Shown: positions 1-6,818 of the stretch, piece after piece
Layout of the letters: each line of letters starts with the position of its first letter
How positions within the stretch are numbered: position 1 is the first letter of the stretch
Source of the DNA: Desulfomonilia bacterium
Lineage (GTDB): Bacteria; Desulfobacterota; Desulfomonilia; UBA1062
Assembly (NCBI GenBank): GCA_036567785.1
Contig: DATCTV010000043.1
Span: forward strand, 1-64,000
DNA length: 64,000 bases
Reading direction: 5' to 3'
Translations under genes and position numbers: made by a program
Notes under the pieces: model-generated
What the model saw: only the letters and a program-made list of their open reading frames with translations
Databases searched by the model: none
Told to the model about the DNA's origin: nothing

Positions 1-66
1 AACCCCGGCTTCTCTCTCCTTCAGTATCCGGATTATCTGCTCCTCTCCAAATCTCCCTCTCCTCAT
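1..66 (-). CDS. IS3-family transposase OrfA, 5' end only
   Basis: The minus strand encodes 22 residues beginning MRRGRFGEEQIIRILKE, the characteristic start of the helix-turn-helix OrfA of IS3-family elements, and then runs off the window. A strong AGGAGG Shine-Dalgarno lies about 8 bases before the ATG. OrfA would bind the element's terminal repeats and be joined to OrfB by programmed frameshifting. That is family knowledge; OrfB is not visible here. The matching element end lies at about 117-141. Confidence 0.75.
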   Translation of the reverse strand, partial: MRRGRFGEEQIIRILKEREAGV

Positions 67-116
67 GGTACGATCCTCCTCTTACCTTTTTACCAGATCA
101 TACTCGCTTCAAATAT

Positions 117-141
117 GGCTTATTTTTCGGGGGGAAGGTCA
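117..141 (-). repeat. Probable terminal inverted repeat of the IS3-family element
   Basis: Read on the minus strand, the sequence starts TGACCTTCCCCCCG and lies about 75 bases upstream of the orfA start. TGACCT followed by a C-run is typical of terminal repeats in some IS3 groups. The A-rich bases beyond 141 would be host DNA. The other end is outside the window, so the repeat cannot be paired and no target duplication can be confirmed. Confidence 0.5.
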
Positions 142-304
142 AAAATGTTAAAAATAATCCAAGGATGGACGCAATATTTCCTATACAGCCCAAATAAGGT
201 GACCTTACGAGATCTTCCAACATAATTTTATCAATATACCATATGTTATCATTATGCCAATCATGAACATAATTGCCAACGTCAAAATCACCCCTTGCTA
301 CCAC
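142..304 (-). pseudogene. Small ORF cut off by the IS end
   Basis: A minus-strand reading frame starts at a GTG near 304 (no good ribosome site) and encodes about 54 residues, ending in a hydrophobic stretch (IASILGLFLTFLTF) that looks like a membrane segment. The frame then enters the IS3 terminal repeat and stops inside the element. It may be the N-terminal remnant of a membrane-anchored protein interrupted by the insertion. No family is recognised, and it may be spurious. Confidence 0.3.
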
Positions 305-474
305 CGCGGAGCAACTTATTGAAAAATACCACTAGGGAGAGGACTGGGGTGGCTGATTCTTTAATAACTTAATCAATAATAAGTTATATAGTTATCGGCT
401 TTTAAAAGGGGTCAGCCCCCAACAATTGACAAGAAAAGATGAATGTTGAAACGCGATCCCTTATGATTCCCCGA

Positions 475-1034
475 CTATTGTTTCTGTCGAAATCCATTTA
501 TAACCCATCCCGCAGAATATCCAAGGCCATACACCCCTAAGCTAATACCAAGCCAGACGAGGAAGGAGAATAGGATGGTTTCTAGTTGTTTAGTTCTTAA
601 CCGAGCCATGCCCTTCTCATATGCGGTCTCAACGGAGGCAAAGTCAACTTTCTTTGAATACCTATCATGGAGCCGAGTAAGTATTTCTTTATCGCTCAAA
701 TCGGCGTAGTACTTCACTCTAATTTCATCAGGTGACTCATAGTCAATTGTTCTAAAGTCATAGGGCGTCATGCCTCTCGGAAAATCCCTTTCTATCTCAG
801 TTTTTGAAAAACCAGCATCCAACATTTTTTTAATGTATTCATCGTGTCTAAGAGCCTCAAGTTCTTTAAGGAATGCATCGTTTCCGGATACAAGTCTAAT
901 TGAGTCCAATAGTCTATTGCGATCAAGTTCTGATCCAGAGGGCAGAGTTAAAATCGTCAATGCCGTAGTAGCCAAAAAAAACAGCCCGCAGAAAACTATC
1001 CATAGACGCTGCCAACCGTTAAATTTTTTTTCAT
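475..1034 (-). pseudogene. Small two-TM membrane protein, frameshifted in a poly-A tract after the start codon
   Basis: The long open frame (475-975) lacks a sensible start. Its upstream extension reads FNGWQRLWIVFCGLFFL, the usual N-terminal membrane helix of a family of small hypothetical proteins, but no ATG, GTG or TTG precedes it in frame before a stop. An ATG with an AAGG ribosome site lies at 1034, directly followed by eight A residues. Nine would bring it into frame and give MKKKFNGWQRLWIV. The rest is a soluble charged segment of about 110 residues and a C-terminal helix (LGISLGVYGLGYSAGWV). The cause could be a sequencing or assembly error, a true null mutation, or slippage. Function is unknown. 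Confidence 0.6.
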
Positions 1035-1177
1035 TCCTTATTCGTCCTTACAATTAATATACGTAATACACAATTATGATATTTATCAAACAGCTTCCTT
1101 GATATTATGCTTGAATAACTACACTAATGGTTTATTCAAATCAAATGGTTATATCTCATGATAGCTCTTTCTTTTTG

Positions 1178-1194
1178 CTCACCACTCACCACTT
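1178..1194. repeat. Lone copy of the GTGAGT-type repeat
   Basis: Read on the minus strand this is AGTGGTGAGTGGTGAG. It matches the arms that bracket the S23 four-helix gene at about 4101-4125 and 4542-4571. A short minus-strand ATG follows about 18 bases later, as in the intact copy, but opens only a seven-codon frame. It may be the remnant of a second such insert. Confidence 0.4.
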
Positions 1195-1199
1195 TTATA

Positions 1200-1319
1200 C
1201 AGGGCGGCAGAACAAAGCAGGTCGAGGAGCGACGAAGCGGAAATGCGAGGTGTACTTTTACGTACTCCGCAGCGTTTCCGCTAGGAGCGACAATGAGATG
1301 CAAAGTTCTGGCGCCCTGT
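1200..1319. repeat. 120-bp imperfect palindrome (MITE- or REP-like)
   Basis: The first 14 bases (CAGGGCGGCAGAAC) and the last 14 are reverse complements with one mismatch. Inside, an AGCGGAAA/TTTCCGCT pair, a TGCG/CGCA pair and a GTAC/GTAC pair continue the symmetry around about 1257. The GGAGCGAC octamer occurs in both arms. It lies just 3' of the tssG stop and has no T-run. It could be a dispersed non-autonomous mobile repeat or a structured 3' end that protects the T6SS mRNA. Confidence 0.55.
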
Positions 1320-1322
1320 CGC

Positions 1323-2330
1323 TCAAACCTTCTCGCGGATGATAATGTACTTATCATCCGCCGCCCCGCCTTCAGGCTGTACCAGCCACGTCGTCTCCCC
1401 TATATGATACCCCAACCCTAATCCCAGCGGCGGTACTTCTTCTTTTTTAAGTATGATCTTCAGATCGTATTCATATTCAATGCCTGCTGAAAACCGCACC
1501 ATCGCTTTGACAGGTTCCTCCATATCGCCGCCCGGAAGGAACTTTTGATATTCATCATAGCCCATTGGCCCGATATTAACCCGGAAACCTGTCTGCATGT
1601 CCGTCACTTCGGAACCCACGACCGTATCGACTCCGAGCGCGGCATTCGCCGTACCCAGGCTTGTCATGTCCTCGGTCGTCAATTTAATGCTGCGTTCTCT
1701 GAATTGTTCAAGGCTTACATCGGTACCTGTCATGCTTGATATAACTGCCGTGAGCGAAGAGACTGACGGTGCAGGCCTTGAAAGCTGGCCCGTGTAAAAA
1801 AGGAACCTCTCTGCCGGAAGGCCCGACATTTCGAGAAGCCATCTCGTACCAAGGCCTGAGAGGCTCAAGAGCATGGCGCTCAGTCTGTCGGTATGGTCCT
1901 CGGAATAGTTCTCGGCGAAACGGCTCCTTTTCCAGGCCAGGTAAAACAGAGTAATAAGCCTGTGGTGGAAGATGTCGAGAAAAGACGTAAGGCTGAAATC
2001 CTTTTCACGGTTTCTGTTAAGCGCCAGATCATTGAACCAGTACGGCATCACCCCCGACGGTCCGATCATACCCATGAATGCGACCGACATTACCGGAGGG
2101 CCGCCCTCTTTATCCTCAATCGAATCAATCTCGCAAGGTGGAAAGGCGAAACCCGGCTTCACTGAAAATCTCACGGGCTCTTTTCCGGGTTCAAGTGTAA
2201 CGCCAAGTTTCTCTTTACCGGAACTCAGCTCTTCCAGCAGCCTTACGGCCTTGAAGAATGAAAATGACTGCGGCTCTGCGAAGAGCCTGTCGGTTATAGA
2301 AGTATTCTGCTTCCGTTTCTTGGCGGCCAT
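1323..2330 (-). CDS. tssG: T6SS baseplate protein TssG
   Basis: This 335-residue protein matches TssG (VasB/ImpH), the wedge component that binds TssF, TssE and TssK in the cytoplasmic T6SS baseplate. The family's N-terminal pattern is present (SFFKAVRLLEEL at about residues 23-34, then PVRFSVKPGFAFPP), as is the central segment where the family contacts TssF. Length is normal. Its start overlaps the end of tssF by about 37 bases, implying translational coupling. It is the last T6SS gene before the scarred edge and is followed at once by the 120-bp palindrome. Confidence 0.93.
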   Translation of the reverse strand: MAAKKRKQNTSITDRLFAEPQSFSFFKAVRLLEELSSGKEKLGVTLEPGKEPVRFSVKPGFAFPPCEIDSIEDKEGGPPVMSVAFMGMIGPSGVMPYWFNDLALNRNREKDFSLTSFLDIFHHRLITLFYLAWKRSRFAENYSEDHTDRLSAMLLSLSGLGTRWLLEMSGLPAERFLFYTGQLSRPAPSVSSLTAVISSMTGTDVSLEQFRERSIKLTTEDMTSLGTANAALGVDTVVGSEVTDMQTGFRVNIGPMGYDEYQKFLPGGDMEEPVKAMVRFSAGIEYEYDLKIILKKEEVPPLGLGLGYHIGETTWLVQPEGGAADDKYIIIREKV

Positions 2331-4087
2331 TTCTTCAAGGGCTCCTTTTTCTGGACCGTCCTTGCCTCTAGCTGGACGAATGAGTTTATGGAAACGTATT
2401 GTGCCAGGAAACTCTCGAGGATGGAGGCGAACAAAAACAAACCGGCGCCTACGAATTTGTCCTCATCAAAGGTTATGCTGGTCTCGATCCCGCGGATGAA
2501 AGACACCCCTATCCTCCTTGTGACATGATCGGATGTGACCTTCGTGATGCCCGATATCTGCTGTCCCGTTGAAGGCGAGTTGTCGAAATCATACAGCTTG
2601 AGTATCTCTTTAAGGGCCTCCTCTCCTCCGCTCACAATCGAGAGGTAGTTGAGCGAGAGGTGCGAGATCAGCTTCCACTGAAGGCTTCCGCCCAGTGAAG
2701 GCCTTCTGCAAGGAGTAGGCTTTATGAGGCTAGTTATCCTTGAGAACGGGCCCGCCGTGTCGAGGTCGAAGTCTCCCTGAGAGTCGCCGAAAGAAAGCCT
2801 TGCAGGCAGGTCCCTGTTCGTGCATGTCACGTGTACGGTTACAGTCTCGACACCCGGGTCGGCAGGTTTCAGCGTTGCATCTGTGAACGACAGGTACACC
2901 TCGGTGCCGGAATCGCCCTTCTTGCCTGAATCGAGCCTCTTTATGTTCCAGAAGACCTTGCGGCCCTCTTCCTCGTCTCCAAGGTGCCTCAGCGAGAATA
3001 TGGGCCTGTAATCAACCACCTTGCCGCCAGAAAGGCTTGAAACCACGCTGTCAACGGCAAACACCTCGGTGGCGTTCTGCCGCCTGATGTCAGGTATGAT
3101 CCGGTAGTCGCTCATCCTGTGTTCTATTCTTACAGGCTCGGCTATCCTCTTGAATATGTTCACGGCAGGCGTTGCGTTAAGGCAGAAGGTCTCAGCACTC
3201 ATTACAAGGTTCTGCTTTACCGGCCTATCGAGATATATCCATATATCCAGGGTGTCAGTAAGTTCGTAATCCCTGAGCCTTCCCAGACCCGTGACATCTA
3301 CGAAGAGGAATTTCTCCGGGAAGCAGAAATATTCAAAGAGCAGCAGGTAGCCGGGGAACGAACGTGACGAATACGGCAGCAGGTTTTCTTCCTCTTTGAA
3401 GCCCGCAGGCCTGATTTCATCAGGGGAAAGCTGGATATTGACGGTTTGTCCCTGTATGCTTTTCGCCTCGAGTTCGACATGGCAGACATTGTTCATGAGG
3501 AGTTCATAAAGATTATATACATGCTGATGCTGGGCATTAAGGAAAAACCTTATGCCCTCCCACCCGAGCTGGGAGACCGGGATGCTGTTGAAAGTCTTAA
3601 GTTCAATTTTTATGGCCTGCTGGGCGTTTCTGATGCTGAGTCTGGGTGTCTTGAGCGATGCGGACGCCACCTCGACAGGCCAAGCGGAAACCGGGTATGA
3701 GGTCGAGAACTGGCAGGCTATCCCTCCCACGGGTTTGGAATATAGAGTCGTACCCTTTTCAATAGAAAAGCCCGAGGCAGGGATGTTCTGTCTGATTGGC
3801 TCGAATTTTACAATCGTCATGGACGGGATCGGGTTTATATAATGTGGGTATATGATGCTGAGCAGAGACTCGGTTATCTCCGGGAATTCGTCGTCGATCT
3901 TTTTGTGTACCCTGGCAGAGAGGAACGCAAACGCCTCGATCAGGCGCTCGGTATGCGGGTCTTCGCACTTGTCCGGCTCGAGCTGTAGCCGGCCTGCTAT
4001 TTTCGGGTATTTGCGCGCAAATTCCGCACCTAACTGACGGATAAATGTCAGCTCTTTTTCATAGTAACTTAGAAGTTCATCATCCAT
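2294..4087 (-). CDS. tssF: T6SS baseplate protein TssF
   Basis: This 597-residue protein is TssF (VasA/ImpG), the large wedge protein of the T6SS baseplate. The N-terminus (YYEKELTFIRQLGAEFA, then PHTERLIEAFAFLSARV) is diagnostic. Length is normal for the family. The ATG at 4087 starts directly after a GTGAGT-type repeat left by the S23 insertion, so the original leader of this gene has been changed; no strong Shine-Dalgarno is visible there. TssF and TssG work as a 2:1 complex in characterised systems. Confidence 0.93.
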   Translation of the reverse strand: MDDELLSYYEKELTFIRQLGAEFARKYPKIAGRLQLEPDKCEDPHTERLIEAFAFLSARVHKKIDDEFPEITESLLSIIYPHYINPIPSMTIVKFEPIRQNIPASGFSIEKGTTLYSKPVGGIACQFSTSYPVSAWPVEVASASLKTPRLSIRNAQQAIKIELKTFNSIPVSQLGWEGIRFFLNAQHQHVYNLYELLMNNVCHVELEAKSIQGQTVNIQLSPDEIRPAGFKEEENLLPYSSRSFPGYLLLFEYFCFPEKFLFVDVTGLGRLRDYELTDTLDIWIYLDRPVKQNLVMSAETFCLNATPAVNIFKRIAEPVRIEHRMSDYRIIPDIRRQNATEVFAVDSVVSSLSGGKVVDYRPIFSLRHLGDEEEGRKVFWNIKRLDSGKKGDSGTEVYLSFTDATLKPADPGVETVTVHVTCTNRDLPARLSFGDSQGDFDLDTAGPFSRITSLIKPTPCRRPSLGGSLQWKLISHLSLNYLSIVSGGEEALKEILKLYDFDNSPSTGQQISGITKVTSDHVTRRIGVSFIRGIETSITFDEDKFVGAGLFLFASILESFLAQYVSINSFVQLEARTVQKKEPLKKWPPRNGSRILL

Positions 4088-4100
4088 AGTATTGGGAATC

Positions 4101-4125
4101 AGTGGTGAGTTGTGAGTGGTGAGTT
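4101..4125. repeat. Left arm of GTGAGT inverted repeat around the S23 gene
   Basis: The plus strand reads AGTGGTGAGTTGTGAGTGGT and then GAGTT. Its reverse complement, with a few changes, forms the right arm at 4542-4571. Together they bracket a 470-base insert between tssF and tssE. Confidence 0.6.
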
Positions 4126-4148
4126 AACAAACAAACGTAAATGATCAT

Positions 4149-4529
4149 TTAAATACTCCCCAGTTTTTTTATTAAGTTATAAAACATCCTTTGAAGTTCG
4201 TCTATTTTCACCTGCACGCATTCATAATGTTCATGACATATGTAATTCAACTCTTTTGCAAGAATTATCTGTGTGTCAAGCTCTGCAAGAGAACCTTTCG
4301 CTACCGATAAAAATCTTATAAATTCCTTTGTGCTGTTCCTAGCCTGACCTTCGGCAATGTTAGAAGGAATTGAAATTGCTGACCTGCGTGTTTGATAAAA
4401 AAGCCCGAATTTTTCTATTTCGGGAAACGTATTTGTAAGTTCATATACCTTTTTCACAAGTTCCATACTTTTTTTCCAGACAAGAAGACTCTTATAATTT
4501 TTTACCTCTTTTCCGGTCTTATCCATCAT
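4149..4529 (-). CDS. Four-helix-bundle protein, S23/23S rRNA intervening-sequence family
   Basis: This 126-residue protein matches the S23 (IVS-encoded) four-helix-bundle family, first known from inserts in 23S rRNA genes. Visible hallmarks are YKSLLVWKKSMELVKKVY near the N-terminus, FGLFYQTRRSAISIPSNIAE in the middle, and KEFIRFLSVAKGSLAELDTQ after it. I start it at the ATG at 4529, behind a weak AAGGCA site; a GTG at 4553 would lie inside the repeat. The molecular role of the family is not established. The gene splits tssE from tssF and is bracketed by inverted repeats, so it is a passenger rather than a T6SS part. Confidence 0.85.
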   Translation of the reverse strand: MMDKTGKEVKNYKSLLVWKKSMELVKKVYELTNTFPEIEKFGLFYQTRRSAISIPSNIAEGQARNSTKEFIRFLSVAKGSLAELDTQIILAKELNYICHEHYECVQVKIDELQRMFYNLIKKLGSI

Positions 4530-4541
4530 GAACTGCCTTTT

Positions 4542-4571
4542 CTCACCACTCACTACTCGGAACTCGCCACT
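4542..4571. repeat. Right arm of GTGAGT inverted repeat around the S23 gene
   Basis: Read on the minus strand it gives AGTGGCGAGTTCCGAGTAGT followed by GAGTGGTGAG, an imperfect match to the left arm at 4101-4125. The arm begins within the tssE stop codon (TAG at 4570-4572), so the insertion edge appears to define or replace the original end of tssE. Confidence 0.6.
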
Positions 4572-5043
4572 ATCCCTTGACTGTATATTCGCCTCGGTTC
4601 ACATCAAAAAACGTATCGAACGAGACAGGCTCGGTTTCCGGTTCGACGACAAGCATGGCGTTTATCCTGAACCTGAGAGAATTGATCCTCGAATCGCCCT
4701 CGACAACAACACTTACGTTCTTGAGCCTCGGCTCAAAGCGGGCGATCACCTTTTCCATGTCCTGTTTTATTGCTTTTTTCACAGATATATTTCCGGGGTT
4801 CTGGGATGTAAAGTCTGAAACACCGTATGTAAAGAGTGAACTGTTGACCTCTTTAAAACCATCGGGGGGGTCGAATATGTGCCGTCTTGTGTTGAGAAGG
4901 TTTTCCAGGTCGCGAACTACCTGCTCCTTGATCTGCCTTATATCAAGATACCTTTTCTGCGGAGGCTCCTGTGACAGATCTGGGTCATTGTCTATCAGCC
5001 TGTCCAGTATAGACGGAAGAATATTTTCATCCATAGGCATCAT
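4570..5043 (-). CDS. tssE: T6SS baseplate protein TssE (gp25-like)
   Basis: This 157-residue protein is TssE, the T4 gp25-like part of the T6SS baseplate that starts sheath assembly. The gp25 fold is seen in ENLLNTRRHIFDPP (about residues 46-59) and the C-terminal RINSLRFRINAMLVVEP. Three in-frame ATGs (MMPM) compete; an AAGG just upstream favours the first or second. Its stop codon lies in the edge of the S23 insert. It is separated from tssF by that insert and from hcp by the cupin-GNAT gene and a terminator, an unusual arrangement. Confidence 0.9.
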   Translation of the reverse strand: MMPMDENILPSILDRLIDNDPDLSQEPPQKRYLDIRQIKEQVVRDLENLLNTRRHIFDPPDGFKEVNSSLFTYGVSDFTSQNPGNISVKKAIKQDMEKVIARFEPRLKNVSVVVEGDSRINSLRFRINAMLVVEPETEPVSFDTFFDVNRGEYTVKG

Positions 5044-5103
5044 TTACCTTATTTAGCTTATAAGTTCGAGTGCCCTTTTAAAATCATATCGAAAATATCA
5101 GGA

Positions 5104-6054
5104 TCATGAGCCTTTTGGATGCAGCCTTCCTGCAACCCAGTCATCTCTCAGTATTGCATAAATGACATAATCTTCGTACCTGCCCCACTTCAAAAACGCC
5201 TGCTGCAAATATCCTTCACTCTTCATTCCCAGCTTTTGCATCACTTTGCCTGAAGCAGGATTGCGTGCAAAATGCTTGGCGGTTATACGGTTCAAATCAA
5301 TTTCCTCAAACCCGTATTTTATGATGGCCGATGCCGCCTCGGTGCAATAGCCACGACCCCAGAAATCTTTCCCGATCCAGTAGCCCAGTTCCCCTGAATT
5401 GCAGGCCTTATCGATTGCATGTATTGAAATACAACCCGCAAGGCCTCCGGTTTCCTTTATCGTAACGGCAAGTGCAAGCATTTTGTCGCCGGTGAATTCA
5501 TCCTTATGCGTATTAATCCATGCTTCTGCCGCACCGGCGGGATACGGGTGCGGTATGGCCGCTGTCGTGTCCGCCACTGCAAAGTCACCCGCCAGCCTTT
5601 GAAGTTCCGGCGCATCGGACAGATTAAATGGCCTCAGCACCAGCCTTTTGGTGACAAGCGTGGGAATTTCTTTTTCTCCAAGGAATGAATCCGCATCATC
5701 ATCACAATCACGGAAATTTTCAGGCACGAAACGTGGTGTGCAAACTGCCAGGAATATAAGGTCTTTCTCCCCTGTGTTCGTTATCCTCTGTCTTACTCCG
5801 GGAGGTATTACTGCAACATCGCCTTTTGAAACAGAAACCGCTTTTTCGCCGCCGATCTCGACAAGCCCCTCTCCCTCAATGATTATGTACCGTTCCCATG
5901 TGCCTTCGAGCCAGTGGAATCTTGTCGTGACCCCGGGCTCAACCCTTACCCTGGCAATGGACACTCTATTGTCGGCGGATGAGTTCCACCATTCCGTGAT
6001 AAAACAGTTTTCTCTGAAATGATATTCCTGGGGATTATTTCCATGTACAGACAT
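5104..6054 (-). CDS. Cupin-GNAT fusion protein, T6SS-locus passenger
   Basis: This 316-residue fusion has a single cupin domain (about residues 10-110) joined to a RimJ/RimL-type acetyltransferase (about 130-310). The cupin shows FHWLEGTWERYIIIEGEG and PPGVRQRITNTGE; the histidine normally found in the second motif is a glutamine here. The GNAT part shows TKRLVLRPF, the acetyl-CoA loop region WGRGYCTEA, and NPASGKVMQKLGM. It probably acetylates a small molecule or a protein N-terminus; the substrate is unknown. It lies between hcp and tssE on the same strand, behind the hcp terminator, with no visible secretion signal. It could be an effector-associated gene or an unrelated passenger. Confidence 0.8.
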   Translation of the reverse strand: MSVHGNNPQEYHFRENCFITEWWNSSADNRVSIARVRVEPGVTTRFHWLEGTWERYIIIEGEGLVEIGGEKAVSVSKGDVAVIPPGVRQRITNTGEKDLIFLAVCTPRFVPENFRDCDDDADSFLGEKEIPTLVTKRLVLRPFNLSDAPELQRLAGDFAVADTTAAIPHPYPAGAAEAWINTHKDEFTGDKMLALAVTIKETGGLAGCISIHAIDKACNSGELGYWIGKDFWGRGYCTEAASAIIKYGFEEIDLNRITAKHFARNPASGKVMQKLGMKSEGYLQQAFLKWGRYEDYVIYAILRDDWVAGRLHPKGS

Positions 6055-6160
6055 AAAATCAAGTTATTGAGCTGTTAAAGCTGATGAGTTGCAAAAGGAT
6101 GTCCTCATGTCTTTATTTCTTAATAGTTTGAGAGCGTATCAGCTTCATTATTTTAAAGCC

Positions 6161-6204
6161 GAAAAACCTCTCCTGCTTTTTTGTCTTGCAGGAGAGGCTT
6201 TTTA
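6161..6204 (-). terminator. Intrinsic terminator after hcp (symmetrical)
   Basis: A perfect 10-bp stem (CCTCTCCTGC with GCAGGAGAGG, 6168-6177 and 6188-6197) with a 10-base loop lies 3' of the hcp stop. On the minus strand it is followed by TTTTT; on the plus strand also by a T-run. It would stop most transcripts leaving hcp, giving hcp more mRNA than tssE, tssF and tssG. Confidence 0.85.
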
Positions 6205-6210
6205 TTTATC

Positions 6211-6708
6211 TTACGAACCCTTATTGGTTACAAGGTCCCAGTTGGCGGCAACGTTTCCTTTGGGTTTTCCGGTCTGATGATCTGTCTCTGTGTAAGTCCA
6301 TTCCATCTTGCCGTAGCTGAATGCGACCTCTTCCAGTGGCAGTGTCTCACCGCCCGATGTAGAGCCTCCAGGCCTGACGGAGCTCACGATAACATCGGTC
6401 ATCTTATATTCCATATATTTGACCTTGTCTCCGCCTGCCCTGCAGAGTTCAACCTTGACTTCCTTGATATGACTGCCGTTGCAACAGAAAAGGTTGAGTT
6501 TGGGTGAAGCCTTGTCCAGCGCCTTGACGATTGTAAACGGGCTGTGTTCACATCTTTCCGCAGTTCTGCCGCCCCCGCTGCTTACCGAACCTGAAGCCGG
6601 CTGTGAAACACCATGGCTGTAGGACAGTATTTCAATCCAGTCCTTATGCTTGTCATCCGTGCTTTCACCGGGTATTCCTTCAATTTTTAAAAAAGCATCA
6701 AATGCCAT
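6211..6708 (-). CDS. hcp: T6SS tube protein Hcp (TssD)
   Basis: This 165-residue Hcp1-family protein forms the hexameric rings of the T6SS inner tube, which is secreted. The N-terminus (AFDAFLKIEGIPGEST) and the HSPFTIVKALDKASPKL and WTYTETD segments are typical. Length fits Hcp without an extension domain, so no fused effector. An AGGGAGGG ribosome site precedes the ATG. A 110-base gap separates it from tssC and a strong terminator follows, consistent with separate, higher expression. Confidence 0.93.
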   Translation of the reverse strand: MAFDAFLKIEGIPGESTDDKHKDWIEILSYSHGVSQPASGSVSSGGGRTAERCEHSPFTIVKALDKASPKLNLFCCNGSHIKEVKVELCRAGGDKVKYMEYKMTDVIVSSVRPGGSTSGGETLPLEEVAFSYGKMEWTYTETDHQTGKPKGNVAANWDLVTNKGS

Positions 6709-6818
6709 CGCCTATCCCTCCCTTTCTTTGTTTACTTTGTTTTAGCATAATCATGAACACGATCTTTTTATCTCAGCCTTTAATATGACCTGTAAGCCAT
6801 ATAAGGCCTATCCTGAAT

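Noticed and set aside
400-425. GGGGTCAGCCCCC stretch near the first small gene
   Set aside because: It resembles short motifs found near REP-associated transposases, but it is a single copy here and no transposase gene is near it.
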